64,000 bases of DNA from an uncultured cyanobacterium (GTDB lineage: Bacteria > Cyanobacteriota > Cyanobacteriia > PCC-6307 > Cyanobiaceae): contig CAIZQU010000057.1 of assembly GCA_903935205.1 (NCBI GenBank), positions 1-64,000 of the forward strand. Direction: 5' to 3'. A model generated the notes under the pieces. It ran no database searches. It was not told the origin of the DNA and worked only from the letters and a program-made list of their open reading frames with translations. The stretch's first letter is position 1; each line of letters begins with the position of its first letter. This document shows positions 32,031 to 41,246 of this stretch, in pieces. The position numbers and the translations under genes are program-made.

Positions 32031-34549
32031 CACGCCTCGCCGCTCAGGGGGTGCCGCTCCGCCCCGGGGATCGGCTGCCAGCCGGTATGGGTGGCCCACA
32101 GGGCCCAGATCGCCATCGCCCGCAGATAGTGGCAGGCCCGGAAGGTGGTCACGGCGGTGATCGCCTCGGGGGTGCGGAACTGTAAGCCTCCCGCATACAC
32201 CTGCTGCACCACCGCCGAGCAGATGGCCAGGGCCGTATCGCTGTCACCCATCAGGCGGTAGTAGGCGGCCAGACCGAAGTTGATGCCGGTCCACACCTCC
32301 AGGGGATGGGTGCCATTGGGGTCGAGGGGGGTGCCATCGCGACGCAGGCCGTTGGCCACCCCGAGCCGGCCGCCCTGGAAACCCTCGAAGCAGGCCTCCT
32401 TGATCGCCTGCAGGGAGGAGAGGGCGCGATTCTCAGCCACCACAGGCGGCAGGCCGAGCAGGCGGGCGTAGAAGTCGCCGCAGAGCTGGTCGGCCATCAC
32501 CACCGGCGTGCCGCTCTCGGCATCGATGTTGTAGTACTCGCCATTCCAGAGCAGGGTGTCGAAGTGGGCGCGGCTCTGCTCCAGCCAGCCTCCGAACTCC
32601 CGCTGCTCGGCGCTGGTGTCGAGCCCCAGCTCCAGCTGCAGCCGTTGGCCCATCGCCAGGGCCGCCTCCAGGGCGGCGATCCAGAGGGCGCCGCAGTAGG
32701 CGCTCACCCCCTGCAGGGGCCAGTCATCAAAGGTCTGGTCCGGGGCACCGCCGTTGTCGGGCAGACCGTCGCCGTTGGCATCAAACCGCTTCAGATAGCG
32801 CAGGGCCGTCACGGCGGCAGGCCAGCAGTCGGCCAGAAAGCGCAGGTCCTCGCCCGAGGGTGCCAGGCGGAAGGTGCGCCAGACCTGCAGCACGAAATCG
32901 CTGGCCAGATCCTTCCAGAGGTTGCAGTCCTGGTAGGCGGTGTAGTTGGTGGCCTCGAACGGGCGTTCGTTGGGGGCGCCCAGATCGTGCGGGGTGGCGC
33001 CGGCCACCTTGCGGGCCGCCTCCACCCGGCCGCGCCCCTGGGTGAAGTACCAGCCGATCGGCCGGGGGGAGGGATCGGCGGCGGGGATGGCCCGCGCAAA
33101 GTCGCGCAGCACCGCCTTGTCGAGCTCCGGCCAGAGCTGCAGCAGGGCGAAGGATCCATAGAGCCGCACATCGAGGCTCTCGTACCAGGCGTAGTCGAGG
33201 CACTCCAGAACGCCGAAGTGGCCGACCGGTGCGGTGGGGCTGGCGGCGGTCCAGAGGCTGCCGCCGCTGGCCAGGTCGTAGAGCTCGTTGAGCAGGGCCA
33301 TCCGCAGGGCCTCGGGCAGGTCGTCGCGGCCGACCACCGGGGACTGCCAGGTCTCGATCGCCTCGCGCCAGCCTCGCCAGTCCCGCAGGGCCTCGGCGGC
33401 GATCGCCGCGGCGTTGTCCCCGGAAGTGCCGAAGAAGTCCGTGTAGCGGCGAAGGGCGCGGGCCCCCGTGGCAAAGCCGGTGACCGGCAGGTCCCAGCTG
33501 ATCACCACCGGCAGCTCCAGACTCTGCCCCGGTTCCAGGCGGAAGCGCACCGCCAGGGCCGCACTGGCCGGGTCGTCGTCAGCGCTGTGGCGGTCGTTGT
33601 TGCTCTCGGGAATGGAACCGTCCCGAGCGAAGGGAGTCCACAGTTCGGCGCCGTTGCCGGCGGGGTTCCAGCGGCTGCAGCGAAAGATCTGAACGCCGGG
33701 GTGATTCAGGAGCTCGTGATCGGGCACCGCCAGGCACCACTGGCCCTGACCTTCCGCCAGCGGCTCGCTGCGCTCGCCCTCCAGCAGCAGCCCCCTGAGC
33801 CCTGGGCGATCGACCGGGCGGTTGCGCTGGCCCCGGCTGCGGCCGATGGCCGGCACATAGGCGTGTTCCGGACTGCCATCGTCGCGGAAGTGCACGGCGG
33901 CGGCGGGGTCGGTGTTGGTGAACCAGCCGACGGTGTTGCGCCAGCTCAGCAGCAGCGACAGGTCGAGGGGCTGGTCGGTGGGGTTGTGAAAGCTCCAGCG
34001 GAACACCGCCACGGGGTAGCTGCTGCGGCGGTAATCGCCGGGAAGGATCGGACTGAAGGCCTCGGCCAGCACCTCGGCGGCGAAGATCCCGTCGTAGCGA
34101 GTCCAGCTCAGGGGGTAGCGGGCGGCATAGGTGCCGCTGGCCCTCTCGGTGGTGCTGGCGGGGTACCAGCTCCAGGCCTCCAGCGGGGTGGCTGCCCCGG
34201 AACGGGAGGCATCGCTGGCCGGCTGCACCGCCAGGGCATGGGCGCGGCTGCCGCGACCATCGGCCTCGAACAGGGCGAACTGGCAGTCCGGGAGGGTGCC
34301 AAACCAGTGTTCACCGCCGTCGAGATGCCAGAGGTTGAACGTGCCATCGGGGGCCCTGCCGATGCAGCCAGCCCCGAAGCCGCCCAGGGGCATGCCGTGG
34401 TTGGGGCCATCGTCGAGGTTGCTGGCGTAGCGCACCGTGTAGGGCTCCGACCAGGGCAGGCCGAAGGGGCGACTCCAGCAGGCCTGCGGGCTTTCCGAAC
34501 CGGGCCTGGGGCGGCGTCGGAGGGGGAGACCGGGAAGGCCGAAGGGCAT
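32030..34549 (-). CDS. GH116 glucosidase (GBA2/DUF608-like)
   Basis: An 839-aa protein. The N-terminal beta-sandwich has GGFGAGCIGRAPDGTFNLWH; the alpha/alpha barrel holds YAWYESLDVRLYGS, where the Glu matches the GH116 nucleophile, and TFDDWPLQG, where the first Asp matches the acid/base. It probably hydrolyses beta-glucosides or glucosylated lipids. No signal peptide is visible, so it is likely cytosolic. The downstream DUF3122 gene is coupled by a one-base overlap. Length fits the family. Confidence 0.93.
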   Translation of the reverse strand: MPFGLPGLPLRRRPRPGSESPQACWSRPFGLPWSEPYTVRYASNLDDGPNHGMPLGGFGAGCIGRAPDGTFNLWHLDGGEHWFGTLPDCQFALFEADGRGSRAHALAVQPASDASRSGAATPLEAWSWYPASTTERASGTYAARYPLSWTRYDGIFAAEVLAEAFSPILPGDYRRSSYPVAVFRWSFHNPTDQPLDLSLLLSWRNTVGWFTNTDPAAAVHFRDDGSPEHAYVPAIGRSRGQRNRPVDRPGLRGLLLEGERSEPLAEGQGQWCLAVPDHELLNHPGVQIFRCSRWNPAGNGAELWTPFARDGSIPESNNDRHSADDDPASAALAVRFRLEPGQSLELPVVISWDLPVTGFATGARALRRYTDFFGTSGDNAAAIAAEALRDWRGWREAIETWQSPVVGRDDLPEALRMALLNELYDLASGGSLWTAASPTAPVGHFGVLECLDYAWYESLDVRLYGSFALLQLWPELDKAVLRDFARAIPAADPSPRPIGWYFTQGRGRVEAARKVAGATPHDLGAPNERPFEATNYTAYQDCNLWKDLASDFVLQVWRTFRLAPSGEDLRFLADCWPAAVTALRYLKRFDANGDGLPDNGGAPDQTFDDWPLQGVSAYCGALWIAALEAALAMGQRLQLELGLDTSAEQREFGGWLEQSRAHFDTLLWNGEYYNIDAESGTPVVMADQLCGDFYARLLGLPPVVAENRALSSLQAIKEACFEGFQGGRLGVANGLRRDGTPLDPNGTHPLEVWTGINFGLAAYYRLMGDSDTALAICSAVVQQVYAGGLQFRTPEAITAVTTFRACHYLRAMAIWALWATHTGWQPIPGAERHPLSGEA

Positions 34550-35192
34550 GGGGAGGGCGTCGATCGGCTCAGCTTGTCAGAAGTGGGCTGGGGGTGGCTG
34601 CAGGCTCAGTCCCGGTGGCCAGGACCGCCCGGCTCCGGGCCGGGGCCGCGGGCGCTGCGGCGGCACGCAGGGACAGGCCATCGGTCATGGCTTCGGTCAT
34701 GGCTTCGCACGGGGCTTCCGAGGGGGTGGGCTGCGGAACGGTTGGGCCTGGTAGCCCGTCGCCCGAAGCCCCAGCCCGAGCCAACCGCGCCAGAGAGGGA
34801 CAGGATCGGGCCAGGTTCCGAGAGGGGCCGTGGTTCTGACCGGGATCAGGCGAGGTGTTCAGGCTGGATCGGCCCGCCACCTGGCCCTGGACAGACAAGC
34901 CCGCGTACTGAAGGGCCAGGGCGATCGACCAGGAACGATCCTGCTTCGCTGTGGAAGAATGACCGCCGGTGGGCCTCAGGCGCAGCAGCGGAGCGGTTCG
35001 TGGCGAACCAGGTAACAGGTAAAATGAAAGTCCAGATCGATTGGCCCCCAGGTTGCTGGATGCCATTGTTCTGGATTTCGACGCTGGCTACGGGTGGTGG
35101 GCTTCTGCCTGGCCAGGATGCCGTGCAGCGCCAAGAATCGACTGTAAAAACATAAGGATGAAAACGAAAGCAAATATTGAGGTGAATGCACA
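34550..35192. other. Intergenic region before the acyltransferase
   Basis: A spacer between divergent genes. The left part is GC-rich with a doubled TCGGTCATGGCT near 34680. A minus-strand open frame (stop at 34569) has GC-rich codons and a Pro/Ser/Ala-rich sequence but no motif or start signal, so a real gene there is doubtful. The right part (35020-35190) is AT-rich and should hold the acyltransferase promoter; GAGGTGA at 35179-35185 is its ribosome site. Confidence 0.45.
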
Positions 35193-37361
35193 ATGAACGG
35201 GATTCGCCATGGTCCCACCCACGGTCTGGATGGAACCGTTTTGCCTCTGACCGGACTGCGCACGATCGTGAGGTGGTTGCTGAGCCCTTTGCTCTCAGCA
35301 CCCCAACGGGGCAAGTCCTATCGCCCCGAGATCGACGGCTTGAGAGCGCTGGCGGTGCTGGCTGTGCTGGCCAACCATCTGCATGAAGGGTGGGCGCAGG
35401 CCGGTTTTTTGGGTGTCGATATCTTTTTCGTGGTCTCCGGTTATGTGGTGACGTCATCGCTGCTGTCTCAGCAACAGCTCGGGCCACTGCCTTTTCTTGC
35501 TGCCTTCTATGGGCGGAGGTTCAAGCGGTTGCTGCCGGCATTGATCGTCATGGTTCTGGTGGTGAGCTTCCTATTTTCAGGGATCGTCTCCGCTGCAGAA
35601 GATTTATTTCAGCCGTCGCTGAGAACGGGATTGGCGGCCCTGGCTGGCATGTCAAATCTCTATCTCCTCAAGCAGGGAGCAAACTATTTTGCGATAGACA
35701 CATCCTTTCAGCCATTCCTACACACATGGTCCCTGGGCGTCGAAGAGCAATTTTATCTCGTCTGGCCCCTGCTGCTGCTGGCTTGTCGGATCGGCTGCGA
35801 CGGCCATCCTCACACCTTTAGGCGCCGGCTTGCGATCCTGAATTTATTGTTATTAGGAGCCTCTCTTGGCGCCTATATCACGATGAGCATTCAGGGGAAG
35901 GTTAATCAGGCTTTTTATTTAATGACCAGCCGTTTCTGGGAGCTTGCTTTGGGATGTGCTGCCTATCTTCTGCACCAGGGTGGCGGCAGTTCTCTGGATT
36001 CTGGCATGCGTCTGCCCTGGGAGCGTCATCACCCTGGAGGGGCAACGGCCATTCTGCTGACGATCGCATGGTTGCTTGTGATGCCCATGCCGCGGGCATT
36101 TTGGGGCAACATCACCATCACGGTCTTGACAGCTTTGCTTTTGATGTTGATGCAGACCGGCAGGGGTCCGGCGGCCACACTCCTTGGCCGTCGCTGGATT
36201 GTTGCCGTTGGCTTGCTTTCCTATTCCCTCTATCTCTGGCACTGGCCCTTGATCGTGCTTGCGCGCTGGAGCGTTGGCGTCAATGGCCTGACACTGGCGC
36301 CACTCCTGGCATTGATCCTTATTTTTTCTTTGCTTTCCTATCGGATTGAACTGTTCTTTCGCTACCAAATCACAACCTCAGCCTGGTCATTCAACCCCTT
36401 GCTTGTGTTCCCATTCTGGAGTCTGGTGGCAGCGGCCATTGTGGCTGGGCTGCAGGGACCTCTGCGAGGCTGGTTGTACAGCGGTCAAAGGGGAGATGGG
36501 GTGACCGTGCTTTCCAACAACAAAAAGATTCAAGGCACCACCATCAATTCGGCCGAATGCTTTCTGGAGCCCACCGCTCCTATCGCCAAGTCGTCCGCCA
36601 CTGGCCGATGCCTGGCGACTGGGGATCCACGGCGACCGACGCTTTATTTTGAAGGAGATAGTCACAGCCATGCCCTGATGGCGTTGGCTGACAAGATTCA
36701 TGCCAGCGGGTCGCACAACATCTCCCTGGTGGCACGCGGAGGCTGTCCGGCTCCCTACTTCTCACCATGGCCAGGGAATAGACAGGCAAGCGAACAATAC
36801 AGGCTGTGTGAACGTCATTATCTTGCTCGATCGAATGCCTTGGCGGCGGCGGTGAAGCCGGGCGACAGCGTTATCCTTGTCTCGTTTATCTCAGGACCAT
36901 TTCAATCTGCCGAATCGGTGTTGAGCTATCGCCAGGCCGTTCTCAATCTGGCCCGTGATCTTGGGCGTCGAAAAGCGAGGCTGATCTTATTTGCTTCAAC
37001 ACCAGTATTTCCGTCTACTGTCAAAAGGGAATTCCCTGCAAGCTTATGCCAGAAGGAATGGTTCCGGCCTGCCTGGTCATTGCCTGCAGCCTGCCGTCCA
37101 TCCACGGCCAGCCGCAAGATTCAACTGTCAAACACCGACTCTTTCAGGCAACTTCTATATCAGCTATCGCTCGAATCGCCTGAGGTGAAGGTGTTCGACC
37201 CATTCCCGATCCTCTGTCCAAAGAATCAAAGTCTCTGCAGTGATCGAATTGATAGCCAGATTATTTTCCAGGACTCCAATCATCTCAGCGACCGTGGCGC
37301 CCTGCTCCTCTACCCATACTTCCGAGATTTTCTTGATAAAGTTGAGGCTCAGTCGCACTAA
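35193..37361 (+). CDS. OafA-type acyltransferase-3/SGNH protein
   Basis: A 722-aa protein from ATG 35193, with GAGGTGA 7 bases upstream. YRPEIDGLRALAVLAVLANH and GFLGVDIFFVVSGYVV are the acyltransferase-3 signature, followed by about ten membrane helices to residue ~430. The C-terminal part is an SGNH domain: YFEGDSHSHALM (GDSH block) and FQDSNHLSDRGA (DxxH block). Such proteins O-acetylate surface polysaccharides, the membrane part supplying acetyl groups and the SGNH part transferring them. GC is lower than the neighbours and it stands alone, which suggests transfer. Confidence 0.93.
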   Translation: MNGIRHGPTHGLDGTVLPLTGLRTIVRWLLSPLLSAPQRGKSYRPEIDGLRALAVLAVLANHLHEGWAQAGFLGVDIFFVVSGYVVTSSLLSQQQLGPLPFLAAFYGRRFKRLLPALIVMVLVVSFLFSGIVSAAEDLFQPSLRTGLAALAGMSNLYLLKQGANYFAIDTSFQPFLHTWSLGVEEQFYLVWPLLLLACRIGCDGHPHTFRRRLAILNLLLLGASLGAYITMSIQGKVNQAFYLMTSRFWELALGCAAYLLHQGGGSSLDSGMRLPWERHHPGGATAILLTIAWLLVMPMPRAFWGNITITVLTALLLMLMQTGRGPAATLLGRRWIVAVGLLSYSLYLWHWPLIVLARWSVGVNGLTLAPLLALILIFSLLSYRIELFFRYQITTSAWSFNPLLVFPFWSLVAAAIVAGLQGPLRGWLYSGQRGDGVTVLSNNKKIQGTTINSAECFLEPTAPIAKSSATGRCLATGDPRRPTLYFEGDSHSHALMALADKIHASGSHNISLVARGGCPAPYFSPWPGNRQASEQYRLCERHYLARSNALAAAVKPGDSVILVSFISGPFQSAESVLSYRQAVLNLARDLGRRKARLILFASTPVFPSTVKREFPASLCQKEWFRPAWSLPAACRPSTASRKIQLSNTDSFRQLLYQLSLESPEVKVFDPFPILCPKNQSLCSDRIDSQIIFQDSNHLSDRGALLLYPYFRDFLDKVEAQSH

Positions 37362-37660
37362 TCCTGATCGTCTTTCTTTGCCGTCCCATCATTCAAGCCA
37401 CGATCGCCACCCTCCTGTTGCAGTTGATCGAGGCCGATCTCCTGTTCGATCAGGGCATCGATCGTCACCGCTGTCCGGACCAGCGCCTGATACCGCTGCA
37501 CCAGCCGTTGGTTGCGTTCCAGCCAACCGCCCCGACGGCCTGAAGACTCCAGCGGATGGCCGAGCCTGATCCCCTGCTCCTCCTCCAGCAGTCCGAGGTC
37601 GGGCTGGGCGCCCAGCAGGGCGATCACCAGCTCGTGGATGCGCCCACGGCGGTCACGCAT
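37358..37660 (-). CDS. Small conserved-looking acidic protein
   Basis: A 100-aa protein from ATG 37660. It begins MRDRRGRIHELVIALLGAQP, continues helically (LERNQRLVQRYQALVRTAV) and ends with a charged tail. A longer open frame to 38437 runs antisense through cobL and is rejected. Function is unknown; the sequence reads like the short charged proteins common in picocyanobacteria. It converges with the acyltransferase gene (4-base overlap) and diverges from cobL. Confidence 0.65.
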   Translation of the reverse strand: MRDRRGRIHELVIALLGAQPDLGLLEEEQGIRLGHPLESSGRRGGWLERNQRLVQRYQALVRTAVTIDALIEQEIGLDQLQQEGGDRGLNDGTAKKDDQD

Positions 37661-37708
37661 GGTTGGGATGGAAGCGGGCCGCTGAAGGCGGAGCCAGGCT
37701 TGATCATC

Positions 37709-39100
37709 ATGAACACCCCTGCGGAGAAGGCACTGGCGGTTGGAATCCTCGATGTGGTCGGCACCGATGCCAGCGGCCTGGACGGCCTGGCCCTGCCCTG
37801 GCTCCAGCAGCTGCGGCAGGTGGACCTGGTGGCGGCACCCCAGCGCCTCCTCGATGCCCTGGGCCGTTGGTATGGCCAGACGGAAGCCCCCCAGGCCCCT
37901 GGTTCCCTGACCCCCGAGGGACAACCGACCGGGGTCCGGCGGCCCATGGGCCAGCCGCCGATTCCCGACCTGATCGCCAGCGACCGGCCTGATGAGTTGC
38001 TCGCCCGGCTGCGCCCAGCCCTGGCGGCGGGCCAGCGGGTGGTGCTGCTGGCCAGCGGTGATCCCCTCTGGTTCGGCATCGGCCGCCTGCTGCTTCAGGC
38101 CTTCCCCCCCGAACAGCTGCGCTTTCATCCCGCCCCCACCAGCCTGCAGCTCGCCTTCGCCCGCCTGGGGCGCCCCTGGCAGGATGCCGCCTGGGTGAGC
38201 CTGCACGGCCGCGACCCCGAACCCCTGGCGGTGGCCCTGCAGCGGCGCCCTGCAGCCCTGGCGGTGCTCTGTGATCCCGGCGCCGGAGGGGCGGAGGCGG
38301 TGCGCCGGCTGCTGCGGGCTTCGGGGTTGGAGGCGGCCTACGCCTTCTGGATCTGCGAGAGACTCGGCCATCCCCAGGAGCGGGTGCTGCGGCTCGGGCC
38401 CGCCGAGCCCCTGCCGCTGGATCTCGATCCCCTCCACCTGGCGGTGCTGCTGGCCGAACCCTCCCCAGCCCCGGATCCGGCCCGGTTACCCCTGTTCGGA
38501 CTGGCCGATGGCCTCTGGCTGCAGCATCCCGACCAGCCGGGCCTGATGACCAAGCGGGAGGTGCGCATCCAGCTGCTGGCCGACCTCGACCTGCCGGCTG
38601 AAGGGGTGCTCTGGGACATCGGCGCCGGCGTGGGGTCGGTGGGGCTGGAGGCGCTGCGGCTGCGGCCGGACCTGCGTCTCTGGGCGGTGGAGCGGCGGGC
38701 CGGGGCCGCGGCTTTGCTGGCCGCCAACGCCCAGCGTCTCGGGGTGGAGCCGGCGGGCCTGGTGGAAGGGGAGGCGCCGGCGGTGCTGGTCCGGTTGCCC
38801 GATCCGGACCGGGTGCTGATCGGCGGCGGCGGACGGGACCGGGCTGCCCTTCTGGGGGCGGTGTTGGAGCGTCTGCGGCCCGGGGGAAGGGTGGTGATCC
38901 CCCTGGCGACCGTGGAGGCCCTGGCCGAACTGCGCCCCCTGCTGGAGGCGGCCGGCCTGGCGGTGGAGGTGAGCCAGCTTCAGGCCTGGCGCGGCGCACC
39001 GCTGGCCGATGGCACCCGATTGGTGCCACTCAATCCGGTGCTGGTGGTGAAGGGCTCAAAGCCTGCCTCCGTCGCCGGTACGGGGCTAGCTGCAAGCTGA
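37709..39100 (+). CDS. cobL: CobL/CbiET precorrin methyltransferase-decarboxylase
   Basis: A 463-aa protein from ATG 37709. The N-terminal CbiE-like part has VGILDVVGTDASG, RVVLLASGDPLWFGIG and FHPAPTSLQLAFARLG. The C-terminal CbiT-like part has LMTKREVRIQLLADL, WDIGAGVGSVGLEAL and RVLIGGGGRDRAAL. It methylates the corrin ring at C5 and C15 and removes the acetate side chain in cobalamin synthesis. No other cob genes or B12 riboswitch are visible nearby. The unrelated 51-residue N-terminal extension of the longer ORF was not used. Confidence 0.93.
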   Translation: MNTPAEKALAVGILDVVGTDASGLDGLALPWLQQLRQVDLVAAPQRLLDALGRWYGQTEAPQAPGSLTPEGQPTGVRRPMGQPPIPDLIASDRPDELLARLRPALAAGQRVVLLASGDPLWFGIGRLLLQAFPPEQLRFHPAPTSLQLAFARLGRPWQDAAWVSLHGRDPEPLAVALQRRPAALAVLCDPGAGGAEAVRRLLRASGLEAAYAFWICERLGHPQERVLRLGPAEPLPLDLDPLHLAVLLAEPSPAPDPARLPLFGLADGLWLQHPDQPGLMTKREVRIQLLADLDLPAEGVLWDIGAGVGSVGLEALRLRPDLRLWAVERRAGAAALLAANAQRLGVEPAGLVEGEAPAVLVRLPDPDRVLIGGGGRDRAALLGAVLERLRPGGRVVIPLATVEALAELRPLLEAAGLAVEVSQLQAWRGAPLADGTRLVPLNPVLVVKGSKPASVAGTGLAAS

Positions 39101-39138
39101 GCGCAGAGGTCAAGATGGTGCCCCGAAGGGTTCAGGGA

Positions 39139-39517
39139 CCTGTTGCACGTAGGTCGACAGGCCAGGCCCCGAACAAAGAAGACACGATCGGGCGCCGATC
39201 ACGGCCTCATCCCAAGACACGGGGATCAAGAACACCGCAGCATCTTCATCGCAAGATCCCATGCAGCGCAGTCATTCGGCCCATTGGCACGGCGCCACAA
39301 TCTCGATGCCGCTGCGATCCATGGGAGATCCTGATTCGTTCCATGGCGGCATCTCCCCACCTGATCAGGCAGCAAGCTCCGCAGGGTGCCATTGCGCCTC
39401 GATTGGGTCGCCGCAAAAGCCTTTGCCAGCCTTGGGACTGGGTGGTCCCGAGATCCGCTGCGGAGCTTTCTGCCTAATCAAGTCTCCCCATGGATTGAAA
39501 GCCAATACGACTAGGCA
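39139..39517. repeat. Repeat element copy A
   Basis: Begins CCTGTTGCACGTAGGTCGAC and shares with copy B, in the same order, a CAGGCC..GAACAA block, GGCGCCGATC, CGGCCTCATCC, ATCGCAAGATC, GGCACGGCGCC, CATGGGAGATCCTG and CTCCCCA. It has an extra ~115 bases before a second CTCCCCA and right-end-like segment (39483-39514). It is directly followed by copy B. Confidence 0.7.
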
Positions 39518-39774
39518 CCTGTTGCGCGTAGGTCGACAGACCAGGCCCTGAACAATGACGGACCCGAAGCGGCGCCGATCGCGGCCTCATCCTGAGGCAA
39601 AGGGCATCAAGGACATCTCTGCACCGTCATCGCAAGATCTGCTGCCGTGCCATCCATCTGCCCTTTGCCACGGCGCCGCAATCGCAATGGCGACGAAATC
39701 CATGGGAGATCCTGTTCCGTTGTGTCGCGGGATCTCCCCAGGGATTTGGAGCCACTGCGGCTACGCGCAACAGG
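39518..39774. mobile_element. Repeat element copy B, MITE-like
   Basis: A 257-base unit bounded by perfect 14-bp inverted ends, CCTGTTGCGCGTAG (39518-39531) and CTACGCGCAACAGG (39761-39774). It is a diverged direct repeat of copy A. Size, inverted ends and lack of a gene fit a non-autonomous transposable element. No transposase in this window has these ends. Confidence 0.6.
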
Positions 39775-39946
39775 CTCCTATCCCTGCCGATGGCTCCTGC
39801 GGATTCGGCGGAAGATCACCACGGCTTATGTTCTGATTTTTCTGCTGAGTACATCGTGAATTCGCGGCTCGACTCGCCGCTCGATTCGCCGCTCACGACC
39901 CGTGGCACTGACCTGTAGGGATTGATGGCCATGGCAATCCTTCGGT

Positions 39947-40462
39947 TCAGCGCCTGCCCTCAATCGGCGCGATCGCTGCCGACATGCCCACCACAATTCT
40001 GAGCCGCTCCGCCTCCCCTGCTGCCAGCTCAACAACGCCGTCAGAGTTTTGGTCAGGGCCATAGCTGCGGCAGGGAAGGTGAGGGCAGGGAATGGCATTG
40101 GCCTCGATCGCAATCACCCGTTTTTCACGCAGGAATATCATATCCAAAGGCTCCGGGGTTCGATGCATCCAGAACCGCAGCACCTGAGGCTCTGAATAGG
40201 GAAACCACATCCCCCGTAACGGCGCCAGTCGGCTGCGAAGCTGGAGACCAAGGATCTTTTCCCTGGGCTCATCGGCCACTTCCAGCAGGATGCAATCTCC
40301 CTGCGGCAGGCACCAGCGTGATTCCACCGGCAGCTGCTGGGGGGGCTGGCGGACTGGAGGCTTGGCGCAGGTTGGCTGCGGCACGGCTGCGAGGCCGAAG
40401 GTCAGCAAGCCCATCAGGCCTGCAGAGCTTCTGAGCAGGGGAGGGAAGCGATGCGACGTCAT
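39947..40462 (-). CDS. DUF192 exported protein
   Basis: A 171-aa protein. A signal peptide (SAGLMGLLTFGLAAVPQPTCA) is followed by the DUF192 domain: ILGLQLRSRLAPLRGMWFPYS, RFWMHRTPEPLDMIFL, VIAIEANAIPCP. The family is widespread in cyanobacteria, with no settled function. It follows the OmpR-family regulator on the same strand with a 25-base gap. Confidence 0.88.
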   Translation of the reverse strand: MTSHRFPPLLRSSAGLMGLLTFGLAAVPQPTCAKPPVRQPPQQLPVESRWCLPQGDCILLEVADEPREKILGLQLRSRLAPLRGMWFPYSEPQVLRFWMHRTPEPLDMIFLREKRVIAIEANAIPCPHLPCRSYGPDQNSDGVVELAAGEAERLRIVVGMSAAIAPIEGRR

Positions 40463-40487
40463 GGGGAACGGGGATCAGGGGCTGGGG

Positions 40488-41246
40488 TCAGCCCTGGGCA
40501 GGGGTCTCGCCAAGGCAGTAGCCGCGGCCCCTCACCGTATGGAGCAGGCGCCGCTCGCCGCCCTGCTCCAGCTTCTGGCGCAGATAGCGCACATACACCT
40601 CAATCACATTGCTGGCCGCTGGCCGCTCCTCCTGCCAGATCGCCCCCAGGATTCGCTCCCGGCTCACCACGCTGCCACTGTGCTCCAGGAGCAGCAGCAG
40701 CAGGTCGTATTCACGGGCGGTCAGGGTCAGCTGGCGCGGGCCGCGGCGCACCTCCCGGGTCAGGGGGTCGACGCAGAGGTCGGCCACCCGCAGGGGCGGC
40801 GCCGCAGCGGGTCTGGGGGCCGCCGTCACAGCCGCGATGCGCGACCGTTGGCCCCGCCCCAGATGCAGCCGCAGCCTGGTCAGCAGGTCGCTGGGACCGA
40901 TGGCGGTGATCCAGAAGTCGTCGGCACCGGAGGCCAGGCAGCGCACCCGCCCCTCGAGGCTGTCGCTGCCGATGCCCAGCAGCAGGGGAACACCGGGATA
41001 GCGCTGGCGCAGGGCCGGGACCAGGCCCTCGGCCTCCGCCGCCAGGATCACGGCCCCCGGGGCTGGGATGCAGACCTCCAACGGGTCGTCGGGGCAGTGG
41101 GGGCGGTAGCCGGAGAGGGCAAGTCTCGAGGCCAGGTTCCCGGCGCCCTCGCCGACCAGCAGCACCGTGGCTGGCCCATCCCCCTGGGGCTCGGTGCGCC
41201 GATCCAACGGAGGCCCCTCGGGGCCGGAGCGCTTCACGGCGGTCAT
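40488..41246 (-). CDS. OmpR-family regulator with degenerate receiver
   Basis: A 252-aa protein from ATG 41246. The C-terminal winged helix is normal ([45 protein letters not shown]). The receiver lacks the residues for phosphorylation: the acidic pair after strand 1 is GEG, the expected Asp strand reads [10 protein letters not shown], and the Lys motif reads ITAIGP. GADDFW survives. It therefore probably does not respond to a histidine kinase by phosphorylation, like other atypical regulators. Its start overlaps the NAD kinase stop by 4 bases, so the two are cotranscribed. Targets unknown. Confidence 0.88.
   Translation of the reverse strand: MTAVKRSGPEGPPLDRRTEPQGDGPATVLLVGEGAGNLASRLALSGYRPHCPDDPLEVCIPAPGAVILAAEAEGLVPALRQRYPGVPLLLGIGSDSLEGRVRCLASGADDFWITAIGPSDLLTRLRLHLGRGQRSRIAAVTAAPRPAAAPPLRVADLCVDPLTREVRRGPRQLTLTAREYDLLLLLLEHSGSVVSRERILGAIWQEERPAASNVIEVYVRYLRQKLEQGGERRLLHTVRGRGYCLGETPAQG

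Larger units (their letters stand above)
39101..39946. other. Non-coding gap with repeat element
   Basis: No protein gene is convincing. Most of the gap is the repeat pair at 39139-39774. At 39862-39893 a small tandem repeat (GACTCGCCGCTC, GATTCGCCGCTC) lies just before the DUF192 gene end. Short ORFs in all plus frames have no similarity to anything I know. Confidence 0.6.

Noticed and set aside
34569-35066. 165-aa minus-strand ORF before the GH116 gene
   Set aside because: GC-rich codons but low-complexity sequence without motif or start signal; noted only in the gap entry.
32306-35155. 949-aa plus-strand ORF
   Set aside because: Antisense to the GH116 gene, Gly/Gln/Ala-rich, with no domain.
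37358-38437. 359-aa minus-strand ORF
   Set aside because: Its upstream two thirds are antisense to cobL; only the last 100 residues look real and are listed.
39101-39946. CRISPR array or structured RNA in the repeat region
   Set aside because: Only two long diverged copies without regular short repeats and spacers; inverted ends favour a transposable element.
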